Source: Dendrobium chrysotoxum (Eukaryota; Streptophyta; Magnoliopsida; Asparagales; Orchidaceae). Taken from it: DNA of 64,000 nt. Position numbers and translations under genes: made by a program. Shown one piece after another: positions 22,584 through 34,860 of the stretch (position 1 is the stretch's first letter; every line of letters begins with the position of its first letter). The stretch covers positions 25,959,867-26,023,866 of the forward strand of contig CM034315.1 in NCBI GenBank assembly GCA_019925795.1, written 5' to 3'. Under the pieces are notes generated by a model that saw only the letters and a list, made by a program, of their open reading frames with translations, was not told the DNA's origin and searched no databases.

Positions 22584-24393
22584 TGAAAGTTCAAGAATGG
22601 GTTGTTAGACCTACTTGAACTGCCCAAGGCACACCAAGAAGGGGGTGAATTGGTGTTTTAAATTATCTTTTTTAAAAATCTCTATTTGAAAGTTTAAACC
22701 AAATTCATAACTTAAGTTCAAAATCAGATCTTATAACATAGAAGCTAATGATATAAAAAATCAATTATTTTTTTTTATTTTGTAGAAAAATAAATATGAA
22801 AATATATTTTCTTCCCTTTTTATTTTCATATTTTACTTCTTTTTACTTTCTAACAAAAGTTAAATTAAAAATAATCTCAATATTCTTAACTTTGATTTGT
22901 AAGAAAATAATATGCAGGAAATAAAAATATGAGAAATAAAAGTGCGAAATAAAGGAACGAGCACACCACAAATTTTATAGTAGTTCAGTCAAACCATGAC
23001 CTACATCGTCTCCCCAAAGTCCTCTTTGGGTATTGCAGTAAACCTTTAGTGACTCTCCTTTAGCTCCCATAGTAAGGTGAAGAAGCCCTTACAAAATCAC
23101 TTTGACCCTTTCATGATGTGGCTGAGAACCTGAATCCTTTCTATCCTCTTTGTGAGGTAGAGAATCTGGAATCCTTTTCACCCTCCTAGTGAGACAGAGA
23201 ACCTAAAATCTTTTTTGCCCTCCTGGCGAGGCAGAGAACCAAATCACTTTCACATTTCCCAGTACGGTGGAGTAACCAGGCCCTTTGACACGAAAAGGGT
23301 CTTCTTCCCAAAGCTTCCCTCAAGACAAACCTCAACGCATGGAGGAACTCAGGTGCAACTTCATCGGAGCAACTATGTGAAACTTCCTCTCACACTCCCT
23401 TGAACCCACAAGGATCTTCTCCCTCTCTCACAAACTTCACCCTTTCTCTCCCAGTTAAAGGATCTCTCTTCAAGCTTTCTCTCAGAAGACTCAACCTAAT
23501 GAATGCCAAAAAAACTCTTATAAAGTCTAATGAGAGAGTTTAAATATGAGATCTTCAAAAAACCCAAAAATTTCAACTCTATCGATTATGATCGTACAGT
23601 ACAATCGATGATCGTCTAGTATAATTAGCTTAATTTATCTAATTAGTATTGTATGATGAAAGAGGTCCTATACGATTTATTCAATTTCATGAATGGATCA
23701 TCCAGTATGAGTTTAGGATCGTATAATACTATTAGTTCAACCGAATAGGATTTTTATCCAGTATAATCAACGGTGATTAAAAATCATCCTAGATTAAATA
23801 GTACGATGATAAGGATCAATTAATCCTTATTCGATTGCCCAATTATAGGATTTGATTAGGTAAGATTTATTGATATCGTATAATATAATTGGCATCGTAG
23901 AGTATGATTGGTTCATATTTTAAATTTTAAAATATTTCCTAATTCATGATTGGCTGCAAGAATCTTGATTTCTATTTATCATAGTTCTAAATTAAATTAA
24001 TCTAACTGCTTGCTTAATTAATCCCTATTTTACTTAGATCTTATAGCATAGTACATATCATATAATATGATCACCATATAAATCAAATTGCTACATTTTC
24101 CTCCCATTGTGTGTGTGTGTGTATGTTCAGTTGCCAAACTAGCATACACCTTTTATAGGACTCATGAATCAAGAAATATCAAAATTAAAAAAATAAAAAC
24201 ACAAACTCTTTGCAAAAACATCAAACCTATTCTACCCAGCCTTAAGATGAGCCTTCTGCATGGTGTACGTTATACATGAAATGTTAGTGTGGACAAAACA
24301 AATATCCAATAATAATATTAGGAGAATTAAAATAGAAACCCAATAATTTTTTTTATCATCAAAATCATAAGATTGAAATCATAGATTATAATA
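22584..24393 (-). repeat. 5' LTR of element C/D (1.8 kb)
   Basis: Plus-strand start TGAAAGTTC adjoins the primer site as in LTR A. The far end is TATTATAATC on the minus strand, identical to LTR B start. A TATA candidate (minus CTTTATAAG, 23525-23517) separates the U3 array from R/U5, which has GAGAACC repeats at 36-37 bp spacing (23124-23240). Confidence 0.8.
23583..23910. repeat. Dyad array in U3 of LTR C
   Basis: Dyads include GATCGTACAGTACAATC, GATCGTCTAGTATAATT, ATCATCCAGTATGAG, GATCGTATAATACTATT and ATCGTAGAGTATGATT. Fewer and more diverged than in LTRs A and B. Confidence 0.7.
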
Positions 24394-24419
24394 AAAATAA
24401 TAATTAATTTAATGCCTTA

Positions 24420-25680
24420 GTGGAGCCAAGGTTAGCATCGAAATGCTTCAAAGCACCACAGCATCATAAATCAGCACTACACCTATCTCAAGAATTTGAG
24501 CATCCAAGCACCGAGCTTCACTATGCCGTAATGCCAGATTACAAATTCAAACACCGCAGCGCTCAACTTTTGTAGTGCTATGGTGGAGCAATTGATAAAG
24601 ATGGAACCACACTAAATTAGCTAAGCAACGCACTGATTTAGCTAATAAATGCATCAAGTCAATGCAACATAGCAGAGGAGCAAGCCCAACAATATCGAGG
24701 TGTTAGTTCATTCTATAACACCATTGCACCACCATGTCAAGCACTGTGGTGCCTGAGTTCATTTTTATTCTTAGTAAAAATAGTTATTCAATGAGTTCTG
24801 TGAGAGTTCTATCATATTTTTTATCTAGCTGAGTCTAGACTGTAGTACCCCCTTAGAGTAAAGTCTAAGGGAGGCCACGGGAGAGAAGGATACTATATTT
24901 TGGAATTGATAGCTTATCTCTTTGCAAGCAATCAGACATTCATAGGGGAAAGGAGTGTGAAGAGTGCATTTGTACTATCTGGGTAACAACTAAAATAATT
25001 TTTACTCCTATATTTTTTCTTTTATACAAGTAATAAAATCTGAATTATTTTCTTAGCATTCCATATTTGGCTAATTCCATAGTTTTAGGTAATGATGTGA
25101 ATACAATGTTAGTATTAATGTAGACTTTTATGCTTTGAATGAAAAATGATTATTTTCAATATCTCTCAATCTTAATTTAATGCATACAGTGGTCATGTGT
25201 GCAGTTAAAAACTAGTGCCATATATTATATTGACGGAGGAATATTAAAATAAATAAGAGTATTAAAATGAAATATTTGCATGCCTTGACATAGGATGTTT
25301 AACCTTCTAGGTTTTATGGACATACAATTATTATAGGAAAGTTATAAACCTCCCTTTACATCCCTAAAACCTTGATAGAGATCTAGAGATGCATATGCTC
25401 TGATCCACATTTGCAAAAGAGTCTCATTAAGAAAACTTGGGTAATTCACATTCATTAGTCCAAAATATTTTATCAACTGTTATCTTATATTTTCTTTTGC
25501 AATTCTCTATAGTGACAAAACTAAACCCTAATTTTCATTCATTGGGATAAGCATTATAGCTTTAGTAGGCAGTACTAGTTTACTTGCATTTTAGCAGAAC
25601 ACTTTTTTATGGGATCGACACTCTCATATGACTTTATTATTTGATTGATGCGAGCACTTGTGTATTTAGTGAGTGACTCA
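24420..25680 (+). repeat. Gypsy-type LTR, second copy (solo or truncated)
   Basis: Same order as 9540-10780: GCAC...GTGC dyads (24430-24760), a leader, and a 3' end with TGGGATCGACACTCTCATATG and GCGAGCACTTGTG. No Gypsy coding sequence adjoins it, so it is a solo LTR or a truncated copy. Divergence between the two is high. Confidence 0.55.
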
Positions 25681-25845
25681 TATCAAAGAAAACCTAAGCA
25701 TATTTCAACCCAAAGCATATCATATACACATATTCACAACACCATATGTGCTCACACTCATTGCACCCCATCAACTAGAAAGCGAGGCAGGTTAGGCTTC
25801 TAGCACCCCAAACTGAATAATTGGTTCCAACGTAAAGAAGATTAG

Positions 25846-26840
25846 GTGGCTTATGATAAATATAGAGGTGCATCTAACACAAACTCTATGGAGCTTGATG
25901 AGAAAATTTTTTTGTATAAAATATTAGAGCTATTCGCTGCCACCACCTTACAATTTCTTATTTATATAGCTTTCCCCTACCATACAGAGCTCCTTAAGAT
26001 TTTTTTAAATCTTATAATCATAGTTGATCGCATTACTATATAATCTCTTGTTTACTGGTGGAAGTTCACCATTACTTTCGATGATCTACATGAGTACCAG
26101 CAATGATCCAACACTACACAAGCACCCCATGATATTGCAAAAGCCTTAAACTACAACTGGACCACCATTAACACTAGCCTTAGGAACTCACCTTTAAACT
26201 AACACCAGTCTCTAGTTAGCACCATGGTGTTGAATGCATGTATTATACAACACATCCTTTGGCATAATGTGATCCATAAACCTAAAAGTTGTATAAATAT
26301 CACTCACTTACTCTTAATTGTTACCTATTTTTATATAACTAACATGCAATTAAGTGATGGAAACATGATCATTACATTCATTAAGAACCTCACCTCCTTT
26401 AGAGATCCTCACTCCTATCGAAAGAAAACTTTAGCCTTAGGGCATGTCATAGACTTCATTTTAGAATTAAAATATAATCTCACCTCCCCTGCACCACCTG
26501 ATCACTATCCCACTTTCTCCATATATCACACCTTCCATATAATTTATAGTGACAGATGAAGGGCAGCACTTGGGGTCATCGTATTTGACTCTAAGGAAGA
26601 AGAAGAAGAACGGAGAACACCCATACAGCCTTCTCCTCCTCTTTCTTATCATTATCCCTAGAATGTTTGGACTAAGCATTTTGCTTGCCTAGAGATAATG
26701 GTCAACTCATATTGAGAAGTCCACACAAAGGTTGCATTAGTTGTAGCAATGGCGCGAGGCAGATTGTGAGTGGTTTCATGACCAATTTCACCTCACTTCA
26801 CCACTACTTCCAGCCACCACCACAACCACTTAGTGTTTGT
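25846..26840 (+). pseudogene. Envelope-like ORF (element E)
   Basis: Two open stretches. 25846-26043 carries the N-terminal part ending in FPYHTELLKIFLNL, aligning with FFNSELHYKFFANL of copy B. 26224-26559 carries the core: KPKSCINITHLLLIVTYFYI, MIITFIKNL and LGHVIDFILELKYNL. A third stretch near 26760-26840 has FQPPPQPLS, the proline-rich tail. Stops and a frameshift separate them. Third copy of this ORF in the window. Confidence 0.65.
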
Positions 26841-27175
26841 ATTTTCCTTTTTTTGTGTATTTTCCTTTTGAGTTTACTCTTCTTTTTTGCGTTATTAAAA
26901 GAGGGAGTGGTTCTAGTTGATTGTAATAGTAGATGTTTAGTTGTTCTTTATTTATACTAGTTGATGTTGTTTGTACTCAATTTAAAGTTTTAATGTAAAA
27001 TCAATGCTCCTTTTTTTAATGTATTTATTTTTACTGTTTTATTTAAAAATTATAAAAAAGGTTTTCCTATAAAAAAAGGCATGGAGTGAGGGGGAGACCT
27101 ATGCAAGGAATTACTACTAATTTGAAAATCTAAAATCCAACCAATAATATTTGTCATCATCAAAATGGGAAAGAT

Positions 27176-28010
27176 AATTGAAATTAGGGAGCCCAGCCCA
27201 ATATTTTGATGATTTTAAACATTATTTCCCTTTTTTATCTTTATTTTATATATATTACCTATTTCTTTTATATGCTACTAACATTTTAGGTACAACATAT
27301 ATACAGCTCAATCTAAGAAGAAAACTCAAGAAATTACAATGTTGAGTCTAGTTAAACTTGTAACAACAGTCTATAAATCTTCTTTTTTTTTTTTGAGTCA
27401 TTTATATAATTAGGTTTATTAGTAAGACAACTAAGCACACACTCACAATTGGAGATGAAAATTAAACACTTGAATTCTCTATTAAATCATATTGTTCAAT
27501 ATTAATTGCATTGTATGATATGTTTATTTAGAAATTAAATTAAGTTTTTAATTAAATTAATTTTTAGCTTAACTAATCATGTCGTATAGGACGATCAGTT
27601 ATTTTGCTAAAACCCGATCATTGAATTTGAGTTATCAAATTTAGGCAATTTTAAAATTTGAATTTTGAACTAATCATACTTTATGAAAGATTTTGTATTT
27701 TATGATTATTAATAAATTTAATCTAATTTGGAGTATTAATCATGCAATTAAATCAGGGTCAAATCTTGATTGGCAATCATACTACATGATCCAAATCATT
27801 TTATATGATTTGACAGAACATGTGGTGGATGAGCCTTAGTTCATCCTGGATGATCTTTGATTCGATATAGCCCATCATACTATATAATTACTTAGCATAC
27901 AATCCAATCATACAAAACTCAGAAAAGGGTATTTAACTGATCATAAAGTGTGATACACACTTCATAATGTATAGTTATTACAATAGAATTGAGATTTAGG
28001 GTTTTATTTA
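27176..28010 (+). repeat. Partial 3' LTR of element E with dyad array
   Basis: The first 100 bases align with LTR B (AATATTTTGATGATTTTAAAC, then TACTAACATTTTAGGTACA). Dyads at 27485-27975 include ATCATACTACATGAT, ATCATTTTATATGATT and ATCCTGGATGATC. R and U5 are missing. Confidence 0.7.
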
Positions 28011-28399
28011 TATAGGTGACTTTTCAACTATAATGGGTGTCCAAGAGGTTGTTTGTCTATTGAAAATGTGGATCAAATAGCTGTTTGTTGTTCTAAACTT
28101 AGTCAAGTGATACAGTATCTGAATATATGGGGTTTCATAGTGCTAGCTTTCTCCTCTTTTGCGAATTCTGTGTGTACAGTTGGAGCAACTTTCTATTTCT
28201 AATCCTTTTATTACAAACTTATATTGTACATTGATTTTCTTTTCATGGAAAAGTAGGAATAAACTAAAGCATGGTGAAGGTTAAGAAAGTCCGATTTTCA
28301 TTGCTGCTAACGTTATTCCTATTGCTTCTTCTTCATTCCTGAGTTCAAAAAATTGGTGTGCTAATCAACTTTCTCAGCTGTCTTTAAACTCTTGGCACC

Positions 28400-28821
28400 C
28401 TCCTCCCCCCGACTGGATTAAAATGAACATTGATGCATCTTTGTTAAAATTTAATAGAGCTGGCATTGGCGGTGTGTTCAGAGACTATAAAGGCAGATTT
28501 TTACTTGCTTTTGGCTTTAATTGCTTACATTGGGATATTGCTCAATTAGAGATGATGACTATCATAGCTTTAAAAAAGTAATAAAGGATTGGATTTTTGA
28601 AACAAGAGGAATAATTATTGAAGGAGATAATTACAATATTATCAAGCTTCTTCAAAGGTCTTTTGATAAGGCTAATCGAAATTCTCTTCAAGTGGTGGAT
28701 GAGGACTTCTCTTTTTAAAGGAGTTCAATCAAGTATTGTTTCAATTTTCTAATCGTAATTGTAATAAGTTAGCTGATTTATGCACTAACTATGCTATTTT
28801 TAGTGATTTCATTTGGGATGA
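28400..28821 (+). pseudogene. LINE RNase H-like domain
   Basis: Reads DWIKMNIDASL, then AGIGGVFRDYKGRFLLAFGF, then AQLEMMTIIALKK, then, after a frameshift near 28580, GIIIEGDNYNIIKLL and NRNCNKLADLC. The catalytic D, E and D positions (NIDAS, QLEMM, EGDNY) are present. Matches the RVT_3 class of RNase H in plant L1 LINEs. Frame broken by at least one indel and one stop. Confidence 0.7.
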
Positions 28822-29331
28822 TGATGAGGACATCCAACCTCTAGAGTTTACCAGGAACGGCGCCGACGCTCGACGACCACGATTACTCTATTTATTTTTG
28901 AGTTATTCAGTGTATTTGATTTATTATTGTTTCTTTTTCGATTTTACCCTCGCTTGAGGGAGTAGATGTTTGTGACCTGAAGGGGTACTATTGTCTTTTG
29001 TTTTGTCTTCGTATGTGGGAACTATTTATAGCCTCCTCTTATGCTAATGATGGTTAATAATAATGATGAAGAAAATTTTCCTGCACTCTGTTTGTGAATT
29101 GTGAGAGTTCTTGAGAGAGCTTGCTTGAAGTCCATAGGTGAGGGCGGCGTAGTACCCACCAACTGCAGGAAGCGTCCAGGTTCGTGGTCCTCCTCTTTCC
29201 GCCAATCCCTCCCCTCTCTTCTCCTTAAACCGCCAGCCATCCCTCCCCTTCTCCCTCTCTTGGCCAAACCCCCACCACCACCAAAAACCCGATCGACCAC
29301 CCCTCTTCCACCTCCAAACCGTTGGCCCTAG

Positions 29332-29368
<37 letters not shown>

Positions 29369-30592
29369 AATATTTTAGCCCCCGGCCACCTTCCTTCCCA
29401 TTGCTTTCAAAATTTCAAACTAATTATTTAATACCATCTATATTTAAAATATCTCAATTTAGGAAGTTTTCAAATTCAAACTTAAATATTATTTGAATTT
29501 TGAAATTCTCTCCTAAGATAAGAGAACTTATATTAGGAAGCTTTCCCCAATTATCTCAATCTACATTTAATTAGAGTTTAGCTCAAATTCCACTTTCCCT
29601 TATTAAAATCCTATGTTTGGTAGCAAACTTAAATCCCTAAATCAAATCCCCCTTCCCATGCAAGCAGTTGACCCCCTCTCTCCTCCCTTCCTTTTTTATT
29701 CCATCTCCTTTATTACCTCCCCAATTAATTCCCTTGCCATTTAAGAGATATTTTCTCTTTCCCATAGCCGACCACATCAAGCCCTAGCCGCCTAGATCCA
29801 CTCGCAACTGCTGTCCAGATTTCTGGACTAGGAGGTTGCTGTCTAGAACTCCCAAAACCAACAAGATTGTTGTCCAGAACAACTCCTGCTTGCTGTCTAA
29901 TAACAAATCAGGTGCTATCATGAAATTATGCATCTTCTCCTAGCTGTCCTTCGGCCCGAAAAGGTTCCCTATTGCTGTCCAAAGGTTCCAGAACCCTGAA
30001 GTTGCTGTCCACTGATGTATGGCTATCCAGAACGGGACCACGGGTTTGTTTACAACGATCAAGGGCAAGTGGACATCCTCAAGTCTCCATTCTTCGGCAT
30101 CAACTTAGAGATCGACCGTACCGTTGAAGGATATATTGAAAGGATTATCTTCTCTCTTGCCGCTGCTATCAACGAACAACTCTCTCCTGTCCAGTGGCAG
30201 ATCGTTCCCAAATCTTGATAAAGGTAAATTTCTCCTCCAAGTCTCTTACTTTTCCAAGTCTTCCCTTTAATTTGTGGCATCATAAAGATTGTGCAACCTA
30301 TCTCCATTTAGTCCACATCAAGAGTGTGAGTAAGTGGATTTCATTAGTGCTTAATCTATTTATTAAATTAGGGATTTCCTTTGAACTCCTCCATGCTATG
30401 CTAATCATGATTAGAACTGATTATTTATTATTCTAGCTTTTTATCTTCTAATTTGGCCTATGCTTAAATTGCCTCTCTTTTGTTTTCAAAATTTGCTTAA
30501 GTCGCTTAAAGTATAATTAATTATTGTTGCTCTAATTTAAAAGGCGTTCATTTCAACATTACATAAGTATCCATGCATTTAGTTATATATTA
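28822..30592 (+). repeat. 5' LTR of element G (1771 bp)
   Basis: Starts TGATGAGGACATCC and ends AGTTATATATTA just before the primer site. Contains a TATA candidate (ACTATTTATAGCC near 29021-29030), a 33-base C run at 29333-29365 and many repeats of a TTGCTGTCC-like word at 29800-30010. Confidence 0.9.
29333..29365. repeat. Poly(C) tract, 33 bases, in 5' LTR of G
   Basis: Uninterrupted run of C; the minus strand is poly(G). The 3' LTR has a 27-base run at the equivalent place (35969-35995). Confidence 0.95.
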
Positions 30593-30595
30593 TTT

Positions 30596-30607
30596 TGGTA
30601 TCAGAGC
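30596..30607 (+). other. Primer-binding site of element G
   Basis: TGGTATCAGAGC, matching the 3' end of initiator tRNA-Met, 3 bases after the LTR end. Confidence 0.9.
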
Positions 30608-30754
30608 ATGGTTGCATTTAGATGCCTATTAGAAAAACTTTTATTATATGTTTAGCATCTAAATTGCATCCTGCACACGTTAAATTTATTTTCTCATGTT
30701 AGCATATTAATCTCTTTCACATTTGCATAGTTCTGAGTCACCCTTAGACTTAGG

Positions 30755-31915
30755 ATGTACCCGGAACAACTTCACAGGACCTTAGATCTATTGGTAGGTC
30801 ACATGAACACGATTAGCCAATAACTTAAAGAAAACCAACCGACCTAGCTGAACTCCGTCGCCAAACGACGAACGATTTGACACACTAGAACGAGTTAGGA
30901 ATCACCCTACACCTTACACACCTTCTAGACCTCCTTCGTTGTATGGGGACGATACATTTCCGGATGAGGGACACCCCCGTGCCCCTTATCGAGCTCCTCA
31001 ATACAGTTATGACCTTAATCACGACCCTGATACACCTCTATTGAAAAACATCAAGGTAGATGCCCCAACCTTTGACGGTACCCTCGATCCCCAGCTCTTT
31101 TTGGACTGGATTAAGGGCATGGATAGTTTTTTTAAGTGGTACAACATTTCTGAAGCTAGGAAAATACGATTCGCTGAAATGAGCAATTTTCGTCCAACCT
31201 AGAAAGCTTTAGAGAATCCCGAAATGGGTATCCTATCACTGATTGGCCATCAAAGAAACACGAGCTTAAACAAAAGTACTTACCTCCCTCATACTTCCCT
31301 AAGCTCCTTGATAGGTGGAATAGGCTAACCCAATGTGGTAAACCAGTAAAGGATTACATTGTAGCCTTCGACGATTATTTGATCCGCTACAAGGGGGATC
31401 CCTGTACAACCCCCGCCTAAATCCTGTCCATGTTTCATACTGGATTGTGTGAGGATCTATGCAACAAACTATTTTTCCAGAATGTTACTATCCTAGAAAA
31501 TGCCTACAGCCTAGTATTAGACCTTGAGGAAACCCGTTCCCAACACTCTAGTCGACACCAAGACTCTAGAACCTCCTACCGATCCTCCAGTGGTTCGGCC
31601 CCTCACCACTCCACTGCTCGGCCGACCCCTGTAAACCCTGCCCGACCACCTTCTGGTCCTCCCACACCCCGTCCTGACTTTAGGAGTAAACCTCCCACCC
31701 CAGATACCTCTAGGTCCCACCCAGGAACCAAATGCTTTCCATGCCAATGGTATGGGCATATCTCCTCTCAGTGTTCAAGTCCTTACAAAGTCACTATTAT
31801 AGAGGAGATCACTAAAGAAGAGTCTGAGCCCGAGGTTAATCAAATTCACCAGGTTGAGGAGGAAGGTGAATTCTTTGAGGAGGACGATGACACTGCTGTC
31901 GTTCACTGTATATAG
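30755..31915 (+). pseudogene. Gypsy gag (element G)
   Basis: ATG at 30755 opens MYPEQLHRTLDLL, soon broken by stops. 30939-31202 carries the capsid start (KVDAPTFDGTLDPQLFLDWI). After a stop and frameshift, KKHELKQKYLPPSYFPKL and VKDYIVAFDDYLIRY continue it. 31430-31915 ends gag with a Ser/Pro-rich linker and a zinc knuckle CFPCQWYGHISSQC, then an acidic tail. Function in an intact copy: particle assembly and RNA binding. Confidence 0.85.
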
Positions 31916-32405
31916 AAAATAGACACCTCTTCCATATACGTGGGGAGATGCGCACTGTCCCAACCTGTTGTCACTTATGACTGGCGTAGGACTTCAATCT
32001 TTCACACATACACCAAAATTAAGGATAAAAACTATAAAGTCATAGTGGATAGTGGCAGTTGCATCAATGATGTTTCCTCCAGCATGATGTCTAAGCTTAG
32101 TCTGTCTATCATTTCTCACCCCAACCCATACTTGGGTCAACTCCACTGCCTTAGAGGTGAAAGAACGAAGTTTCATACCCATCTCCTTCACTGACTATAA
32201 GAAGAATGTATGGTGCGATGTGCTGATAATGGATGTTGGACAAATCAACTTAGGGCATCCTTGGCTCTTTAATAATGATGTCCACATCTATGGGCATTCA
32301 AACACCTACATGTTTGAGCATGCGAGCAAAAAGATCAAGCTTTTTCCATCGTAGCCCAGGGTTAACGAGGATCCTAAACCCAATCCTATCAAGCCCAATA
32401 AGGGG
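31916..32405 (+). pseudogene. Gypsy aspartic protease (element G)
   Basis: 31940-32194 reads WRRTSIFHTYTKIKD then KVIVDSGSCIND, with the catalytic D-S-G triad kept. The frame shifts near 32160-32190 and continues in 32157-32354 with WCDVLIMDVGQINLGHPWL, the flap and the second half of the protease. Processes the gag-pol polyprotein in an intact element. Confidence 0.8.
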
Positions 32406-34019
32406 TTGAACCTTGTGATCGCCAAGGTCATGGATTCTAATATTGCCAAGGGCGCACCCCTGTACACCTTGGTTGGACGTGAGACTTCCACTGAGTCCAA
32501 CGAGCCCATTTCTCAGGAGGCCCAACCCATACTGAATGACTTTGCTGATGTCTTCCCTGATGATCTTCTTGATCAATTACCTCTGCTTAGAGACATCCAG
32601 CACGCTATAGACCTTGTCCCTGGAGCCTCCTTTCCCAACCTACCGCACTATCGCATGAATCCCACGGAACATGTAGAACTTAAAAAATAGGTGGATGAGT
32701 TACTGCAGCTGGGCTATATTAAGGAATGTCCGAGCCCTTGAAATGTACCAGCCCTTCTTACACCGAAGAAGGATTGTAAGTGGAGAATGTGCGTTGATAG
32801 CCCTACTATTAACAAAATCACGGTTAAATATCATTTTCCTATCCTGAGATTGGATGATATGCTTGATATGATGACTTGAGCCACTCTTTTCTCCAAAATT
32901 GACCTTAAGAGTGGGTACCATCAGATCTGGATCCAACCCGATGATGAGTGGAAGACTGCCTTTAAGACCAAGGATGGTCTATACGAGTGGATGGTAATAC
33001 TTTTCGGGTTGAGTAATGCCCCGAATACTTTCATGCGGATCATGACCCAAGTGATACGCCCTTTCATGGGAAAGTTTGTCGTTGTCTATTTTGACGACAC
33101 CCTTATCTATAATCAATCCATAAATCAACACCCAGACCACTTAAGGTAAGTCTGTGAGATCTTAAGGAAGGAGCAGCTTTATGCAAATCCTAAGAAGTGC
33201 ACCTTCCTTGTTGAATGTGTAATCTTTCTGGGCTTTATTGTGTCAACCCAAGGGGTCTCTATAGACCACGAGAAGGTAAAAGCCATTATAGAATGGCATG
33301 TTCCTCAAAATATCCAGGAAGTCCGCAGCTTCCATGATTTGGCCACCTTCTATAGGAGATTCATTAGAAACTTTAGCACCATTGTATCTCCTATCACTGA
33401 CTGTCTTAAAAAAGGTGATTTTCACTGGACCGCGACTGCCACCAAAGCCTTTGAAGAAAATAAGAAAAAAATAGTGAAAGCCCTAATGATGAGACTTTCT
33501 GACTTCTCTAAAGTCTTTGAAGTTACTTGTGATGCTTCGGGGGTCGGAATTGGAGGAGTCCTGTCCCAAGGTCACCCTATAGCCTACTTTTGCAAGAAGC
33601 TAAATGACATCCGATAACGCTATTCCACGTACGACAAAGAATTCTACGTAGTGATCTAATCTCTTCGATATTGGTGACACTACTTGCTTCCACAAGAGTT
33701 CGTCATCTTTTTGAATCATGAGGCTCTTCGTTATATCAACTCCCAGAAAAAGTTAAATGCGCGTCACGATCGTTGGGTAGAATTCTTACAGGAATGCACT
33801 TATACCCTTAAGCATAAAGCGGGAGTTGAAAATAAAGCCGCTAATGCCCTTAGTCGTATGATGACTACCACCGCGATGATGGCAGAAGTCGTTGGGTTTG
33901 AACAAGTTAAAGGAGATTATTTAGAGTGCCCTGACTTTAAGGAAATTTACTCCCTTTTGTCCACAAGTAACACACGCCTTCTGGATGATTTTCTCTTAGA
34001 GGATGGATACCTTTTTTAA
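32406..34019 (+). pseudogene. Gypsy reverse transcriptase and RNase H (element G)
   Basis: 32406-32690 leads in with FADVFPDDLLDQLPLLRDIQHAIDL. RT motifs follow across stops: FSKIDLKSGYHQI, ILFGLSNAPNTFM, and the active site VVYFDDTLIYN, with both aspartates kept but isoleucine changed to threonine. 33240-33617 has the connection and RNase H start (TCDASGVGIGGVLSQ). 33684-34019 has NHEALRYINSQKKLNARHDRW and ENKAANALSR. At least six in-frame stops. Confidence 0.88.
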
Positions 34020-34860
34020 GCCCAAAAGATTTGCGTCCCTAACACTTCCCTTAAGGAAATCCATGTTTGGGAACTCCACGACAGAGGTCTTGCCGGATAC
34101 TTCGGTCGAGATAAAACTATTGAGGTAGTAGAGTACCGCTTCTTTTGCCCAACCTCAAGAAAGATGTGGACAAAATGGTCAGTAGGTGCCATATTTGCCA
34201 ACTGGCCAAACAACATATGCAAAACACGGGTCTCTATACTCCTTTACCTGTTCCTAGTTGCCCGTGGCAAGATGTTAGCATGAATTATGCTATATGTGTC
34301 ATAGTTGATCATTTTTCAAAGATGGCTCATTTCCTTCCCTGTTTTAAAACATTTGATGCTTCTCATATTGCCAAACTATACTTTAATGAGGTCGTTAGAT
34401 TACATGGCTTACCCAAAATTATTGTCTCCGATAGGGATATCAAATTCACCAGCTATTTTTGGAAAACCCTCTGGATGAAAATGGGCACCAAACTTCAATT
34501 CTCCACAGCCTTTCACCCTCAAGTCGATGGTCAAACAGTAGTTAATAAAAGGCTAGGAAATTTATTAAGATCCTTAGTAGATGAACACATTAAGGATTGG
34601 GGTTCCAAACTCCCCATAGCTGAATTTGCCTACAATAATTCTGTAAATCACACCACTGGTCTAAATCCTGCTAAAATTGTATATGGGTACAAACCTAGAC
34701 AACCTTTAGATCTTATACCCATGTGCCCTAGGTATAGGATTTCTGAGTCTACATCCTCATTCGCATCGTATTTGCATGAATTACATAAGGAAATTACACG
34801 CTGAATTGAACAGAGCAACAGTAATTATAAACTTCATGCTGATCTTAAATGAAGATTTAA
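34020..34860 (+). pseudogene. Gypsy integrase (element G)
   Basis: HDRGLAGYFGRDKT begins the zinc-binding domain. After a frameshift the 34145-34804 frame has CHICQLAKQ, a shortened core start with the usual SMDF replaced by SMNY, then SDRDIKFTSYFW. The triad glutamate region reads GQTVVNKRL, where the family has GQTEVVN, so E is lost. Two of three catalytic positions are therefore damaged. Confidence 0.85.

Larger units (their letters stand above)
18904..24393 (-). mobile_element. SIRE-type Copia remnant C/D, internally deleted
   Basis: On the minus strand: LTR (24393-22584), primer site, gag (22525-20690), then spacer, dyad array with TATA, and envelope-like ORF (19573-18904), cut at the edge of LTR B. 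Protease, integrase, RT and RNase H are missing. I read it as one element that lost pol, though two abutting fragments cannot be excluded. Confidence 0.6.
25690..28010 (+). mobile_element. SIRE-type Copia remnant E
   Basis: Only the envelope-like ORF, the polypurine tract (about 27161-27173) and the U3 part of the 3' LTR (from about 27176) remain. The right side stops near 28010, where LINE sequence begins. Confidence 0.7.

Noticed and set aside
29022..29370. Gly-rich or Pro-rich open frames on both strands
   Set aside because: They lie inside the 5' LTR of element G and include the poly(C) run; similar shadows occur in the 3' LTR at 35590-35917.
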